A stretch of 64,000 nt of DNA from Hirudinaria manillensis (GCA_034509925.1 CM067537.1:3355001-3419000), one strand, 5' to 3'; shown: positions 34,023 through 45,965, counted from the stretch's first letter. A program made the numbers and translations. Notes: generated by a model not told the origin, from the sequence alone.

Positions 34023-35102
34023 ATGTCGTCAGTGGTTCATTACAAATTCCAAAGCTCCTTGGATTCGGATGTCGTCCGTTTCGACGGACTCGAAATCTCT
34101 GCGAGAAATTTGAAATTGAAAATCGCAGATGCAAAAAACTTGCAAAAATACCTGCTGCAATATGACTTGATGGTTAAGAATCCTGAGGCAGACAAAATTT
34201 ACGAAGATGACGGCATGATCCCGAGAAATTCGTCGGTCGTTGTGTCGAGGATACCGATGGACGAGGAAAAACTTTGCAAAGCTCCTGTTAATAAATCGAC
34301 AGAGAAGCAGGCAGAGGTGGATTGGGGCTTCCTACGGCAAACTGCCGAATCGGACCTGAGCGAGGAGGAGAAATTGAAGAGAACGATGCAGCAGGCAGCC
34401 GACGAGTTTGATGGCGTGGACTATAGTAGAGCGAAGAAGAAGGCTAGACGTCCACTGCCAGAAAATTACCTTTGCCACGGATGCGGGTCGTTCGGACATT
34501 ACATCGAAAACTGTCCGAGAATGCAAAACAGAAATAAAGACGAAAGCGTAAAAAAATTGAAACTGACCACAGGCATTCCAAAGAGCCTTCTGACGGAAGC
34601 GGACGACGTCAACGCACCGGGCGTTCTCCTCACTAGTTCCGGCAAACTTGTCGTGCCTAAGGCCGAGGCGCAGACGATTAAAGTGAAGGATGGCAATCAG
34701 GACGAGACTCCGGAACACTTTTACTGCGGCATATGCAGACAAATACAGACCGATTCGGTTTACTTGCCGTGTTGCATGAATTCCGCGTGCGATTTCTGCG
34801 CAATCACGGAACTGCTTCGCACCGAGAAGTGCAGCTTCTGCAAAAAGACCGGAGTCTCGGTGGCCGAAGTGACGCCAAACGAGGAACTGAGGATTGCCAT
34901 CCTGAACAATCACGTACTAATTCCAAATATAAAGGACTTATTGACGGCGAACAAGTCCAAATTAAAAGCCGAGCAGGCTGTTCAAAATGGAATTACCGCC
35001 CGGCCCGTGGAAAGCGAAAGTAGAGGGAACGCCAGAGGGAAGAGAAAGTGCGAAGAGACGAACAACTGTCCGGCCTCGAAGAAATGCAAGAAGATGCCTT
35101 AG
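34023..35102 (+). CDS. RBBP6-like: RBBP6-like protein, array copy 16
   Basis: Intact 359 aa. Leu189, codon 30 TTG. TATA 33930, predicted TSS 33960. Same tatccca 3' tract as copy 15. Confidence 0.92.
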   Translation: MSSVVHYKFQSSLDSDVVRFDGLEISARNLKLKIADAKNLQKYLLQYDLMVKNPEADKIYEDDGMIPRNSSVVVSRIPMDEEKLCKAPVNKSTEKQAEVDWGFLRQTAESDLSEEEKLKRTMQQAADEFDGVDYSRAKKKARRPLPENYLCHGCGSFGHYIENCPRMQNRNKDESVKKLKLTTGIPKSLLTEADDVNAPGVLLTSSGKLVVPKAEAQTIKVKDGNQDETPEHFYCGICRQIQTDSVYLPCCMNSACDFCAITELLRTEKCSFCKKTGVSVAEVTPNEELRIAILNNHVLIPNIKDLLTANKSKLKAEQAVQNGITARPVESESRGNARGKRKCEETNNCPASKKCKKMP

Positions 35103-35508
35103 AAGACGCAAGACCCAAGAGACACGTGTTCCGGCAAGCCAATAATTTCAAGCCGGTCGTTCGAGAGAGATACTAACGAAATCTTACCTGTATGTAATTC
35201 CATTTTTTATATTTATCCCATTTTTAATTAAAAATAAAATTCTTAAAATAAAAAAAAAATTTCTTATTCATAAATCATCGTATGGAAATAAAATATAAAA
35301 AAAATAACATAACGTCAAATAATACTGACGCGAGGGTTGAATAACACGTGCAAAGCGCGTTGGCCAGCCGTAGCCCGCACGCGCGCGCTCATTTGCATAT
35401 GAATGCCCGCCGAACGTATATAAGGCCGAAAGCGCAACGAATAGTCATTCTCTTCCCGGACGTCCACGAGTCAACATCTAGCTCGCGCTCACCCGAATTA
35501 TCACGAAA

Positions 35509-36588
35509 ATGTCGTCAGTGGTTCATTACAAATTCCAAAGCTCCTTGGATTCGGATGTCGTCCGTTTCGACGGACTCGAAATCTCTGCGAGAAATTTGAA
35601 ATTGAAAATCGCAGATGCAAAAAACTTGCAAAAATACCTGCTGCAATATGACTTGATGGTTAAGAATCCTGAGGCAGACAAAATTTACGAAGATGACGGC
35701 ATGATCCCGAGAAATTCGTCGGTCGTTGTGTCGAGGATACCGATGGACGAGGAAAAACTTTGCAAAGCTCCTGTTAATAAATCGACAGAGAAGCAGGCAG
35801 AGGTGGATTGGGGCTTCCTACGGCAAACTGCCGAATCGGACCTGAGCGAGGAGGAGAAATTGAAGAGAACGATGCAGCAGGCAGCCGACGAGTTTGATGG
35901 CGTGGACTATAGTAGAGCGAAGAAGAAGGCTAGACGTCCACTGCCAGAAAATTACCTTTGCCACGGATGCGGGTCGTTCGGACATTACATCGAAAACTGT
36001 CCGAGAATGCAAAACAGAAATAAAGACGAAAGCGTAAAAAAATTGAAACTGACCACAGGCATTCCAAAGAGCCTTCTGACGGAAGCGGACGACGTCAACG
36101 CACCGGGCGTTCTCCTCACTAGTTCCGGCAAACTTGTCGTGCCTAAGGCCGAGGCGCAGACGATTAAAGTGAAGGATGGCAATCAGGACGAGACTCCGGA
36201 ACACTTTTACTGCGGCATATGCAGACAAATACAGACCGATTCGGTTTACTTGCCGTGTTGCATGAATTCCGCGTGCGATTTCTGCGCAATCACGGAACTG
36301 CTTCGCACCGAGAAGTGCAGCTTCTGCAAAAAGACCGGAGTCTCGGTGGCCGAAGTGACGCCAAACGAGGAACTGAGGATTGCCATCCTGAACAATCACG
36401 TACTAATTCCAAATATAAAGGACTTATTGACGGCGAACAAGTCCAAATTAAAAGCCGAGCAGGCTGTTCAAAATGGAATTACCGCCCGGCCCGTGGAAAG
36501 CGAAAGTAGAGGGAACGCCAGAGGGAAGAGAAAGTGCGAAGAGACGAACAACTGTCCGGCCTCGAAGAAATGCAAGAAGATGCCTTAG
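35509..36588 (+). CDS. RBBP6-like: RBBP6-like protein, array copy 17 (5'UTR deletion)
   Basis: Intact 359 aa. Leu189, codon 30 TTG. One C is missing in the 5'UTR (agctcgcgctc instead of agctccgcgctc, near 35484). This breaks any upstream extension of the frame but leaves the 359-codon gene untouched, supporting ATG 35509 as the true start. TATA 35417, predicted TSS 35447. Confidence 0.93.
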   Translation: MSSVVHYKFQSSLDSDVVRFDGLEISARNLKLKIADAKNLQKYLLQYDLMVKNPEADKIYEDDGMIPRNSSVVVSRIPMDEEKLCKAPVNKSTEKQAEVDWGFLRQTAESDLSEEEKLKRTMQQAADEFDGVDYSRAKKKARRPLPENYLCHGCGSFGHYIENCPRMQNRNKDESVKKLKLTTGIPKSLLTEADDVNAPGVLLTSSGKLVVPKAEAQTIKVKDGNQDETPEHFYCGICRQIQTDSVYLPCCMNSACDFCAITELLRTEKCSFCKKTGVSVAEVTPNEELRIAILNNHVLIPNIKDLLTANKSKLKAEQAVQNGITARPVESESRGNARGKRKCEETNNCPASKKCKKMP

Positions 36589-37002
36589 AAGACGCAAGAC
36601 CCAAGAGACACGTGTTCCGGCAAGCCAATAATTTCAAGCCGGTCGTTCGAGAGAGATACTAACGAAATCTTACCTGTATGTAATTCCATTTTTTATATTT
36701 ATGCCCTTTTTAATTATAAATTAAAAATAAAATTCTTAAAATAAAAAAAAAATTTCTTATTCATAAATCATCGTATGGAAATAAAATATAAAAAAAATAA
36801 CATAACGTCAAATAATACTGACGCGAGGGTTGAATAACACGTGCAAAGCGCGTTGGCCAGCCGTAGCCCGCACGCGCGCGCTCATTTGCATATGAATGCC
36901 CGCCGAACGTATATAAGGCCGAAAGCGCAACGAATAGTCATTCTCTTCCCGGACGTCCACGAGTCAACATCTAGCTCCGCGCTCACCCGAATTATCACGA
37001 AA

Positions 37003-38082
37003 ATGTCGTCAGTGGTTCATTACAAATTCCAAAGCTCCTTGGATTCGGATGTCGTCCGTTTCGACGGACTCGAAATCTCTGCGAGAAATTTGAAATTGAA
37101 AATCGCAGATGCAAAAAACTTGCAAAAATACCTGCTGCAATATGACTTGATGGTTAAGAATCCTGAGGCAGACAAAATTTACGAAGATGACGGCATGATC
37201 CCGAGAAATTCGTCGGTCGTTGTGTCGAGGATACCGATGGACGAGGAAAAACTTTGCAAAGCTCCTGTTAATAAATCGACAGAGAAGCAGGCAGAGGTGG
37301 ATTGGGGCTTCCTACGGCAAACTGCCGAATCGGACCTGAGCGAGGAGGAGAAATTGAAGAGAACGATGCAGCAGGCAGCCGACGAGTTTGATGGCGTGGA
37401 CTATAGTAGAGCGAAGAAGAAGGCTAGACGTCCACTGCCAGAAAATTACCTTTGCCACGGATGCGGGTCGTTCGGACATTACATCGAAAACTGTCCGAGA
37501 ATGCAAAACAGAAATAAAGACGAAAGCGTAAAAAAATTGAAACTGACCACAGGCATTCCAAAGAGCCTTCTGACGGAAGCGGACGACGTCAACGCACCGG
37601 GCGTTCTCCTCACTAGTTCCGGCAAACTTGTCGTGCCTAAGGCCGAGGCGCAGACGATTAAAGTGAAGGATGGCAATCAGGACGAGACTCCGGAACACTT
37701 TTACTGCGGCATATGCAGACAAATACAGACCGATTCGGTTTACTTGCCGTGTTGCATGAATTCCGCGTGCGATTTCTGCGCAATCACGGAACTGCTTCGC
37801 ACCGAGAAGTGCAGCTTCTGCAAAAAGACCGGAGTCTCGGTGGCCGAAGTGACGCCAAACGAGGAACTGAGGATTGCCATCCTGAACAATCACGTACTAA
37901 TTCCAAATATAAAGGACTTATTGACGGCGAACAAGTCCAAATTAAAAGCCGAGCAGGCTGTTCAAAATGGAATTACCGCCCGGCCCGTGGAAAGCGAAAG
38001 TAGAGGGAACGCCAGAGGGAAGAGAAAGTGCGAAGAGACGAACAACTGTCCGGCCTCGAAGAAATGCAAGAAGATGCCTTAG
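37003..38082 (+). CDS. RBBP6-like: RBBP6-like protein, array copy 18
   Basis: Intact 359 aa. Leu189, codon 30 TTG. TATA 36910, predicted TSS 36940. First of five consecutive copies (18-22) alike at all tracked sites and spaced exactly 1494 bp, suggesting recent block duplication. Confidence 0.92.
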   Translation: MSSVVHYKFQSSLDSDVVRFDGLEISARNLKLKIADAKNLQKYLLQYDLMVKNPEADKIYEDDGMIPRNSSVVVSRIPMDEEKLCKAPVNKSTEKQAEVDWGFLRQTAESDLSEEEKLKRTMQQAADEFDGVDYSRAKKKARRPLPENYLCHGCGSFGHYIENCPRMQNRNKDESVKKLKLTTGIPKSLLTEADDVNAPGVLLTSSGKLVVPKAEAQTIKVKDGNQDETPEHFYCGICRQIQTDSVYLPCCMNSACDFCAITELLRTEKCSFCKKTGVSVAEVTPNEELRIAILNNHVLIPNIKDLLTANKSKLKAEQAVQNGITARPVESESRGNARGKRKCEETNNCPASKKCKKMP

Positions 38083-38496
38083 AAGACGCAAGACCCAAGA
38101 GACACGTGTTCCGGCAAGCCAATAATTTCAAGCCGGTCGTTCGAGAGAGATACTAACGAAATCTTACCTGTATGTAATTCCATTTTTTATATTTATGCCC
38201 TTTTTAATTATAAATTAAAAATAAAATTCTTAAAATAAAAAAAAAATTTCTTATTCATAAATCATCGTATGGAAATAAAATATAAAAAAAATAACATAAC
38301 GTCAAATAATACTGACGCGAGGGTTGAATAACACGTGCAAAGCGCGTTGGCCAGCCGTAGCCCGCACGCGCGCGCTCATTTGCATATGAATGCCCGCCGA
38401 ACGTATATAAGGCCGAAAGCGCAACGAATAGTCATTCTCTTCCCGGACGTCCACGAGTCAACATCTAGCTCCGCGCTCACCCGAATTATCACGAAA

Positions 38497-39576
38497 ATGT
38501 CGTCAGTGGTTCATTACAAATTCCAAAGCTCCTTGGATTCGGATGTCGTCCGTTTCGACGGACTCGAAATCTCTGCGAGAAATTTGAAATTGAAAATCGC
38601 AGATGCAAAAAACTTGCAAAAATACCTGCTGCAATATGACTTGATGGTTAAGAATCCTGAGGCAGACAAAATTTACGAAGATGACGGCATGATCCCGAGA
38701 AATTCGTCGGTCGTTGTGTCGAGGATACCGATGGACGAGGAAAAACTTTGCAAAGCTCCTGTTAATAAATCGACAGAGAAGCAGGCAGAGGTGGATTGGG
38801 GCTTCCTACGGCAAACTGCCGAATCGGACCTGAGCGAGGAGGAGAAATTGAAGAGAACGATGCAGCAGGCAGCCGACGAGTTTGATGGCGTGGACTATAG
38901 TAGAGCGAAGAAGAAGGCTAGACGTCCACTGCCAGAAAATTACCTTTGCCACGGATGCGGGTCGTTCGGACATTACATCGAAAACTGTCCGAGAATGCAA
39001 AACAGAAATAAAGACGAAAGCGTAAAAAAATTGAAACTGACCACAGGCATTCCAAAGAGCCTTCTGACGGAAGCGGACGACGTCAACGCACCGGGCGTTC
39101 TCCTCACTAGTTCCGGCAAACTTGTCGTGCCTAAGGCCGAGGCGCAGACGATTAAAGTGAAGGATGGCAATCAGGACGAGACTCCGGAACACTTTTACTG
39201 CGGCATATGCAGACAAATACAGACCGATTCGGTTTACTTGCCGTGTTGCATGAATTCCGCGTGCGATTTCTGCGCAATCACGGAACTGCTTCGCACCGAG
39301 AAGTGCAGCTTCTGCAAAAAGACCGGAGTCTCGGTGGCCGAAGTGACGCCAAACGAGGAACTGAGGATTGCCATCCTGAACAATCACGTACTAATTCCAA
39401 ATATAAAGGACTTATTGACGGCGAACAAGTCCAAATTAAAAGCCGAGCAGGCTGTTCAAAATGGAATTACCGCCCGGCCCGTGGAAAGCGAAAGTAGAGG
39501 GAACGCCAGAGGGAAGAGAAAGTGCGAAGAGACGAACAACTGTCCGGCCTCGAAGAAATGCAAGAAGATGCCTTAG
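38497..39576 (+). CDS. RBBP6-like: RBBP6-like protein, array copy 19
   Basis: Intact 359 aa. Leu189, codon 30 TTG. TATA 38404, predicted TSS 38434. Confidence 0.92.
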   Translation: MSSVVHYKFQSSLDSDVVRFDGLEISARNLKLKIADAKNLQKYLLQYDLMVKNPEADKIYEDDGMIPRNSSVVVSRIPMDEEKLCKAPVNKSTEKQAEVDWGFLRQTAESDLSEEEKLKRTMQQAADEFDGVDYSRAKKKARRPLPENYLCHGCGSFGHYIENCPRMQNRNKDESVKKLKLTTGIPKSLLTEADDVNAPGVLLTSSGKLVVPKAEAQTIKVKDGNQDETPEHFYCGICRQIQTDSVYLPCCMNSACDFCAITELLRTEKCSFCKKTGVSVAEVTPNEELRIAILNNHVLIPNIKDLLTANKSKLKAEQAVQNGITARPVESESRGNARGKRKCEETNNCPASKKCKKMP

Positions 39577-39990
39577 AAGACGCAAGACCCAAGAGACACG
39601 TGTTCCGGCAAGCCAATAATTTCAAGCCGGTCGTTCGAGAGAGATACTAACGAAATCTTACCTGTATGTAATTCCATTTTTTATATTTATGCCCTTTTTA
39701 ATTATAAATTAAAAATAAAATTCTTAAAATAAAAAAAAAATTTCTTATTCATAAATCATCGTATGGAAATAAAATATAAAAAAAATAACATAACGTCAAA
39801 TAATACTGACGCGAGGGTTGAATAACACGTGCAAAGCGCGTTGGCCAGCCGTAGCCCGCACGCGCGCGCTCATTTGCATATGAATGCCCGCCGAACGTAT
39901 ATAAGGCCGAAAGCGCAACGAATAGTCATTCTCTTCCCGGACGTCCACGAGTCAACATCTAGCTCCGCGCTCACCCGAATTATCACGAAA

Positions 39991-41070
39991 ATGTCGTCAG
40001 TGGTTCATTACAAATTCCAAAGCTCCTTGGATTCGGATGTCGTCCGTTTCGACGGACTCGAAATCTCTGCGAGAAATTTGAAATTGAAAATCGCAGATGC
40101 AAAAAACTTGCAAAAATACCTGCTGCAATATGACTTGATGGTTAAGAATCCTGAGGCAGACAAAATTTACGAAGATGACGGCATGATCCCGAGAAATTCG
40201 TCGGTCGTTGTGTCGAGGATACCGATGGACGAGGAAAAACTTTGCAAAGCTCCTGTTAATAAATCGACAGAGAAGCAGGCAGAGGTGGATTGGGGCTTCC
40301 TACGGCAAACTGCCGAATCGGACCTGAGCGAGGAGGAGAAATTGAAGAGAACGATGCAGCAGGCAGCCGACGAGTTTGATGGCGTGGACTATAGTAGAGC
40401 GAAGAAGAAGGCTAGACGTCCACTGCCAGAAAATTACCTTTGCCACGGATGCGGGTCGTTCGGACATTACATCGAAAACTGTCCGAGAATGCAAAACAGA
40501 AATAAAGACGAAAGCGTAAAAAAATTGAAACTGACCACAGGCATTCCAAAGAGCCTTCTGACGGAAGCGGACGACGTCAACGCACCGGGCGTTCTCCTCA
40601 CTAGTTCCGGCAAACTTGTCGTGCCTAAGGCCGAGGCGCAGACGATTAAAGTGAAGGATGGCAATCAGGACGAGACTCCGGAACACTTTTACTGCGGCAT
40701 ATGCAGACAAATACAGACCGATTCGGTTTACTTGCCGTGTTGCATGAATTCCGCGTGCGATTTCTGCGCAATCACGGAACTGCTTCGCACCGAGAAGTGC
40801 AGCTTCTGCAAAAAGACCGGAGTCTCGGTGGCCGAAGTGACGCCAAACGAGGAACTGAGGATTGCCATCCTGAACAATCACGTACTAATTCCAAATATAA
40901 AGGACTTATTGACGGCGAACAAGTCCAAATTAAAAGCCGAGCAGGCTGTTCAAAATGGAATTACCGCCCGGCCCGTGGAAAGCGAAAGTAGAGGGAACGC
41001 CAGAGGGAAGAGAAAGTGCGAAGAGACGAACAACTGTCCGGCCTCGAAGAAATGCAAGAAGATGCCTTAG
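39991..41070 (+). CDS. RBBP6-like: RBBP6-like protein, array copy 20
   Basis: Intact 359 aa. Leu189, codon 30 TTG. TATA 39898, predicted TSS 39928. Confidence 0.92.
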   Translation: MSSVVHYKFQSSLDSDVVRFDGLEISARNLKLKIADAKNLQKYLLQYDLMVKNPEADKIYEDDGMIPRNSSVVVSRIPMDEEKLCKAPVNKSTEKQAEVDWGFLRQTAESDLSEEEKLKRTMQQAADEFDGVDYSRAKKKARRPLPENYLCHGCGSFGHYIENCPRMQNRNKDESVKKLKLTTGIPKSLLTEADDVNAPGVLLTSSGKLVVPKAEAQTIKVKDGNQDETPEHFYCGICRQIQTDSVYLPCCMNSACDFCAITELLRTEKCSFCKKTGVSVAEVTPNEELRIAILNNHVLIPNIKDLLTANKSKLKAEQAVQNGITARPVESESRGNARGKRKCEETNNCPASKKCKKMP

Positions 41071-41484
41071 AAGACGCAAGACCCAAGAGACACGTGTTCC
41101 GGCAAGCCAATAATTTCAAGCCGGTCGTTCGAGAGAGATACTAACGAAATCTTACCTGTATGTAATTCCATTTTTTATATTTATGCCCTTTTTAATTATA
41201 AATTAAAAATAAAATTCTTAAAATAAAAAAAAAATTTCTTATTCATAAATCATCGTATGGAAATAAAATATAAAAAAAATAACATAACGTCAAATAATAC
41301 TGACGCGAGGGTTGAATAACACGTGCAAAGCGCGTTGGCCAGCCGTAGCCCGCACGCGCGCGCTCATTTGCATATGAATGCCCGCCGAACGTATATAAGG
41401 CCGAAAGCGCAACGAATAGTCATTCTCTTCCCGGACGTCCACGAGTCAACATCTAGCTCCGCGCTCACCCGAATTATCACGAAA

Positions 41485-42564
41485 ATGTCGTCAGTGGTTC
41501 ATTACAAATTCCAAAGCTCCTTGGATTCGGATGTCGTCCGTTTCGACGGACTCGAAATCTCTGCGAGAAATTTGAAATTGAAAATCGCAGATGCAAAAAA
41601 CTTGCAAAAATACCTGCTGCAATATGACTTGATGGTTAAGAATCCTGAGGCAGACAAAATTTACGAAGATGACGGCATGATCCCGAGAAATTCGTCGGTC
41701 GTTGTGTCGAGGATACCGATGGACGAGGAAAAACTTTGCAAAGCTCCTGTTAATAAATCGACAGAGAAGCAGGCAGAGGTGGATTGGGGCTTCCTACGGC
41801 AAACTGCCGAATCGGACCTGAGCGAGGAGGAGAAATTGAAGAGAACGATGCAGCAGGCAGCCGACGAGTTTGATGGCGTGGACTATAGTAGAGCGAAGAA
41901 GAAGGCTAGACGTCCACTGCCAGAAAATTACCTTTGCCACGGATGCGGGTCGTTCGGACATTACATCGAAAACTGTCCGAGAATGCAAAACAGAAATAAA
42001 GACGAAAGCGTAAAAAAATTGAAACTGACCACAGGCATTCCAAAGAGCCTTCTGACGGAAGCGGACGACGTCAACGCACCGGGCGTTCTCCTCACTAGTT
42101 CCGGCAAACTTGTCGTGCCTAAGGCCGAGGCGCAGACGATTAAAGTGAAGGATGGCAATCAGGACGAGACTCCGGAACACTTTTACTGCGGCATATGCAG
42201 ACAAATACAGACCGATTCGGTTTACTTGCCGTGTTGCATGAATTCCGCGTGCGATTTCTGCGCAATCACGGAACTGCTTCGCACCGAGAAGTGCAGCTTC
42301 TGCAAAAAGACCGGAGTCTCGGTGGCCGAAGTGACGCCAAACGAGGAACTGAGGATTGCCATCCTGAACAATCACGTACTAATTCCAAATATAAAGGACT
42401 TATTGACGGCGAACAAGTCCAAATTAAAAGCCGAGCAGGCTGTTCAAAATGGAATTACCGCCCGGCCCGTGGAAAGCGAAAGTAGAGGGAACGCCAGAGG
42501 GAAGAGAAAGTGCGAAGAGACGAACAACTGTCCGGCCTCGAAGAAATGCAAGAAGATGCCTTAG
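41485..42564 (+). CDS. RBBP6-like: RBBP6-like protein, array copy 21
   Basis: Intact 359 aa. Leu189, codon 30 TTG. TATA 41392, predicted TSS 41422. Confidence 0.92.
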   Translation: MSSVVHYKFQSSLDSDVVRFDGLEISARNLKLKIADAKNLQKYLLQYDLMVKNPEADKIYEDDGMIPRNSSVVVSRIPMDEEKLCKAPVNKSTEKQAEVDWGFLRQTAESDLSEEEKLKRTMQQAADEFDGVDYSRAKKKARRPLPENYLCHGCGSFGHYIENCPRMQNRNKDESVKKLKLTTGIPKSLLTEADDVNAPGVLLTSSGKLVVPKAEAQTIKVKDGNQDETPEHFYCGICRQIQTDSVYLPCCMNSACDFCAITELLRTEKCSFCKKTGVSVAEVTPNEELRIAILNNHVLIPNIKDLLTANKSKLKAEQAVQNGITARPVESESRGNARGKRKCEETNNCPASKKCKKMP

Positions 42565-42978
42565 AAGACGCAAGACCCAAGAGACACGTGTTCCGGCAAG
42601 CCAATAATTTCAAGCCGGTCGTTCGAGAGAGATACTAACGAAATCTTACCTGTATGTAATTCCATTTTTTATATTTATGCCCTTTTTAATTATAAATTAA
42701 AAATAAAATTCTTAAAATAAAAAAAAAATTTCTTATTCATAAATCATCGTATGGAAATAAAATATAAAAAAAATAACATAACGTCAAATAATACTGACGC
42801 GAGGGTTGAATAACACGTGCAAAGCGCGTTGGCCAGCCGTAGCCCGCACGCGCGCGCTCATTTGCATATGAATGCCCGCCGAACGTATATAAGGCCGAAA
42901 GCGCAACGAATAGTCATTCTCTTCCCGGACGTCCACGAGTCAACATCTAGCTCCGCGCTCACCCGAATTATCACGAAA

Positions 42979-44058
42979 ATGTCGTCAGTGGTTCATTACA
43001 AATTCCAAAGCTCCTTGGATTCGGATGTCGTCCGTTTCGACGGACTCGAAATCTCTGCGAGAAATTTGAAATTGAAAATCGCAGATGCAAAAAACTTGCA
43101 AAAATACCTGCTGCAATATGACTTGATGGTTAAGAATCCTGAGGCAGACAAAATTTACGAAGATGACGGCATGATCCCGAGAAATTCGTCGGTCGTTGTG
43201 TCGAGGATACCGATGGACGAGGAAAAACTTTGCAAAGCTCCTGTTAATAAATCGACAGAGAAGCAGGCAGAGGTGGATTGGGGCTTCCTACGGCAAACTG
43301 CCGAATCGGACCTGAGCGAGGAGGAGAAATTGAAGAGAACGATGCAGCAGGCAGCCGACGAGTTTGATGGCGTGGACTATAGTAGAGCGAAGAAGAAGGC
43401 TAGACGTCCACTGCCAGAAAATTACCTTTGCCACGGATGCGGGTCGTTCGGACATTACATCGAAAACTGTCCGAGAATGCAAAACAGAAATAAAGACGAA
43501 AGCGTAAAAAAATTGAAACTGACCACAGGCATTCCAAAGAGCCTTCTGACGGAAGCGGACGACGTCAACGCACCGGGCGTTCTCCTCACTAGTTCCGGCA
43601 AACTTGTCGTGCCTAAGGCCGAGGCGCAGACGATTAAAGTGAAGGATGGCAATCAGGACGAGACTCCGGAACACTTTTACTGCGGCATATGCAGACAAAT
43701 ACAGACCGATTCGGTTTACTTGCCGTGTTGCATGAATTCCGCGTGCGATTTCTGCGCAATCACGGAACTGCTTCGCACCGAGAAGTGCAGCTTCTGCAAA
43801 AAGACCGGAGTCTCGGTGGCCGAAGTGACGCCAAACGAGGAACTGAGGATTGCCATCCTGAACAATCACGTACTAATTCCAAATATAAAGGACTTATTGA
43901 CGGCGAACAAGTCCAAATTAAAAGCCGAGCAGGCTGTTCAAAATGGAATTACCGCCCGGCCCGTGGAAAGCGAAAGTAGAGGGAACGCCAGAGGGAAGAG
44001 AAAGTGCGAAGAGACGAACAACTGTCCGGCCTCGAAGAAATGCAAGAAGATGCCTTAG
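42979..44058 (+). CDS. RBBP6-like: RBBP6-like protein, array copy 22
   Basis: Intact 359 aa. Leu189, codon 30 TTG. TATA 42886, predicted TSS 42916. Last of the uniform 18-22 block. Confidence 0.92.
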   Translation: MSSVVHYKFQSSLDSDVVRFDGLEISARNLKLKIADAKNLQKYLLQYDLMVKNPEADKIYEDDGMIPRNSSVVVSRIPMDEEKLCKAPVNKSTEKQAEVDWGFLRQTAESDLSEEEKLKRTMQQAADEFDGVDYSRAKKKARRPLPENYLCHGCGSFGHYIENCPRMQNRNKDESVKKLKLTTGIPKSLLTEADDVNAPGVLLTSSGKLVVPKAEAQTIKVKDGNQDETPEHFYCGICRQIQTDSVYLPCCMNSACDFCAITELLRTEKCSFCKKTGVSVAEVTPNEELRIAILNNHVLIPNIKDLLTANKSKLKAEQAVQNGITARPVESESRGNARGKRKCEETNNCPASKKCKKMP

Positions 44059-44472
44059 AAGACGCAAGACCCAAGAGACACGTGTTCCGGCAAGCCAATA
44101 ATTTCAAGCCGGTCGTTCGAGAGAGATACTAACGAAATCTTACCTGTATGTAATTCCATTTTTTATATTTATGCCCTTTTTAATTATAAATTAAAAATAA
44201 AATTCTTAAAATAAAAAAAAAATTTCTTATTCATAAATCATCGTATGGAAATAAAATATAAAAAAAATAACATAACGTCAAATAATACTGACGCGAGGGT
44301 TGAATAACACGTGCAAAGCGCGTTGGCCAGCCGTAGCCCGCACGCGCGCGCTCATTTGCATATGAATGCCCGCCGAACGTATATAAGGCCGAAAGCGCAA
44401 CGAATAGTCATTCTCTTCCCGGACGTCCACGAGTCAACATCTAGCTCCGCGCTCACCCGAATTATCACGAAA

Positions 44473-45552
44473 ATGTCGTCAGTGGTTCATTACAAATTCC
44501 AAAGCTCCTTGGATTCGGATGTCGTCCGTTTCGACGGACTCGAAATCTCTGCGAGAAATTTAAAATTGAAAATCGCAGATGCAAAAAACTTGCAAAAATA
44601 CCTGCTGCAATATGACTTGATGGTTAAGAATCCTGAGGCAGACAAAATTTACGAAGATGACGGCATGATCCCGAGAAATTCGTCGGTCGTTGTGTCGAGG
44701 ATACCGATGGACGAGGAAAAACTTTGCAAAGCTCCTGTTAATAAATCGACAGAGAAGCAGGCAGAGGTGGATTGGGGCTTCCTACGGCAAACTGCCGAAT
44801 CGGACCTGAGCGAGGAGGAGAAATTGAAGAGAACGATGCAGCAGGCAGCCGACGAGTTTGATGGCGTGGACTATAGTAGAGCGAAGAAGAAGGCTAGACG
44901 TCCACTGCCAGAAAATTACCTTTGCCACGGATGCGGGTCGTTCGGACATTACATCGAAAACTGTCCGAGAATGCAAAACAGAAATAAAGACGAAAGCGTA
45001 AAAAAATTGAAACTGACCACAGGCATTCCAAAGAGCCTTCTGACGGAAGCGGACGACGTCAACGCACCGGGCGTTCTCCTCACTAGTTCCGGCAAACTTG
45101 TCGTGCCTAAGGCCGAGGCGCAGACGATTAAAGTGAAGGATGGCAATCAGGACGAGACTCCGGAACACTTTTACTGCGGCATATGCAGACAAATACAGAC
45201 CGATTCGGTTTACTTGCCGTGTTGCATGAATTCCGCGTGCGATTTCTGCGCAATCACGGAACTGCTTCGCACCGAGAAGTGCAGCTTCTGCAAAAAGACC
45301 GGAGTCTCGGTGGCCGAAGTGACGCCAAACGAGGAACTGAGGATTGCCATCCTGAACAATCACGTACTAATTCCAAATATAAAGGACTTATTGACGGCGA
45401 ACAAGTCCAAATTAAAAGCCGAGCAGGCTGTTCAAAATGGAATTACCGCCCGGCCCGTGGAAAGCGAAAGTAGAGGGAACGCCAGAGGGAAGAGAAAGTG
45501 CGAAGAGACGAACAACTGTCCGGCCTCGAAGAAATGCAAGAAGATGCCTTAG
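44473..45552 (+). CDS. RBBP6-like: RBBP6-like protein, array copy 23
   Basis: Intact 359 aa. Leu189, codon 30 TTA. TATA 44380, predicted TSS 44410. Confidence 0.92.
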   Translation: MSSVVHYKFQSSLDSDVVRFDGLEISARNLKLKIADAKNLQKYLLQYDLMVKNPEADKIYEDDGMIPRNSSVVVSRIPMDEEKLCKAPVNKSTEKQAEVDWGFLRQTAESDLSEEEKLKRTMQQAADEFDGVDYSRAKKKARRPLPENYLCHGCGSFGHYIENCPRMQNRNKDESVKKLKLTTGIPKSLLTEADDVNAPGVLLTSSGKLVVPKAEAQTIKVKDGNQDETPEHFYCGICRQIQTDSVYLPCCMNSACDFCAITELLRTEKCSFCKKTGVSVAEVTPNEELRIAILNNHVLIPNIKDLLTANKSKLKAEQAVQNGITARPVESESRGNARGKRKCEETNNCPASKKCKKMP

Positions 45553-45965
45553 AAGACGCAAGACCCAAGAGACACGTGTTCCGGCAAGCCAATAATTTCA
45601 AGCCGGTCGTTCGAGAGAGATACTAACGAAATCTTACCTGTATGTAATTCCATTTTTTATATTTATGCCCTTTTTAATTATAAATTAAAAATAAAATTCT
45701 TAAAATAAAAAAAAAATTTCTTATTCATAAATCATCGTATGGAAATAAAATATAAAAAAAATAACATAACGTCAAATAATACTGACGCGAGGGTTGAATA
45801 ACACGTGCAAAGCGCGTTGGCCAGCCGTAGCCCGCACGCGCGCGCTCATTTGCATATGAATGCCCGCCGAACGTATATAAGGCCGAAAGCGCAACGAATA
45901 GTCATTCTCTTCCCGGACGTCCACGAGTCAACATCTAGCTCGCGCTCACCCGAATTATCACGAAA

